From assembly GCA_017449025.1 (NCBI GenBank), contig JAFSKJ010000100.1:1-40348 (forward strand): DNA of 40,348 nucleotides, read 5' to 3'. Below are positions 40,062 through 40,348 of this stretch, piece after piece. This stretch comes from Prevotella sp. Its GTDB lineage: Bacteria; Bacteroidota; Bacteroidia; Bacteroidales; Bacteroidaceae. The translations under genes and the position numbers were made by a program. Within the stretch, counting starts at the first letter, position 1. Each line of letters starts with the position of its first letter. The notes beneath the pieces are model-generated. The model saw nothing but the letters and a program-made list of their open reading frames with translations, searched no databases and was not told the DNA's origin.

Positions 40062-40105
40062 GATGCCTATAGCATCGTTTTCCTATAGATGTGTATTGGG
40101 AATAA
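40062..40105. repeat. Diverged third copy of the GATGC...GCATC repeat
   Basis: It begins GATGCCTATAGCATCG and continues TTTTCCTATAG, then TGTGTATTGGGAATAA. It matches the copy at 14974 and its downstream flank with scattered substitutions and small gaps. Confidence 0.7.
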
Positions 40106-40348
40106 CTATTGATAATTCAAGTTTCGCAACTTTTGGAAAAGCATAGACACAAAGCCCTGAAAGGGCATCAAGATTACATGCAGGGGTGCAAACCCCTGTA
40201 AAGCATGTCAGCAACATTAGCCCCGAAGGGCCGACAGAGCGTTGTGCCACCCCTTCAGGGTTGGGGTTACCCCACCGCCTTTAGCAGGGGTTCTTGCGTC
40301 CCTTCGGTAGCAAGCGTCTCCTTCGTCGCCGAGCGTCGCTTCGCTTCA
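40106..40348. repeat. GC-rich hairpin-rich intergenic repeat, no gene
   Basis: Several short hairpins follow one another: GCCCTGAAAGGGC (40154-40166), CAGGGGTGCAAACCCCTG (40181-40198), GCCCCGAAGGGC (40220-40231) and a CCCTTCAGGG palindrome (40251-40260). Sequences of this style are typical of multicopy intergenic repeats in Bacteroidales. I see no credible coding region here before the window ends. Confidence 0.6.

Overview
The window comes from a Bacteroidota genome, most likely Prevotellaceae (Prevotella/Segatella-like). The evidence is a SusC/SusD pair, the Bacteroidota promoter type (TTTG, 19-21 bases, TAnnTTTG) in front of many genes, lineage families such as DUF4199, DUF6452, DUF6048 and DUF4988-like lipoproteins, and lipoproteins with acidic residues just after the lipidated Cys. 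Coding GC is fairly high and intergenic DNA is AT-rich. No phage, plasmid, IS transposase or CRISPR array is visible.

Left part (1-15 kb): L-rhamnose catabolism (rhaB, then rhaA running off the left edge), serB, alaS and a secreted pectin methylesterase all lie on the minus strand. Divergent from them is lysS-gpsA. A CE6-like acetylesterase, a DUF4332 protein and the surE-lpxB pair follow. The roughly 750-base gap after surE holds only repeats, followed by a tRNA-Thr terminator, tRNA-Thr(TGT) and the SRP RNA gene on the minus strand.

Middle (15.4-24.7 kb): a tightly packed plus-strand run of DUF4199, GT2, DUF6452, DUF6048, apbE, a Crp-family regulator and a small carboxypeptidase-regulatory-like protein meets a minus-strand pair, a subtilisin-like protease and a PL11 rhamnogalacturonan lyase. 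Pectin methylesterase, PL11 lyase, CE6-like esterase and rhaBA point to growth on pectin/rhamnogalacturonan I, although these genes are scattered rather than in one PUL.

Right part (24.7-40.3 kb): a 1233-residue fusion (two GT-A-like regions, a HIT-superfamily DUF4922-like domain with an HxHxQ motif, and a SpoIID/LytB domain) is followed by an AmpG-like permease, suggesting cytoplasmic processing of imported cell-wall or glycan fragments. Then come a Tyr/Asp-rich lipoprotein, an isolated menB, a minus-strand operon of an OmpA-family protein with two collagen-like surface lipoproteins, and a plus-strand susC-susD pair ending in a clear terminator.

The most unusual structure is a family of GC-rich palindromic elements. 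Two copies are inserted in frame inside alaS, adding about 50 residues to an essential enzyme, and a related copy supplies the start codon and first ~25 codons of gpsA. A second theme is short 7-8 base tandem repeats at gene junctions that have become coding: the rhaB C-terminus, the DUF4199 tail and the SusD signal peptide.
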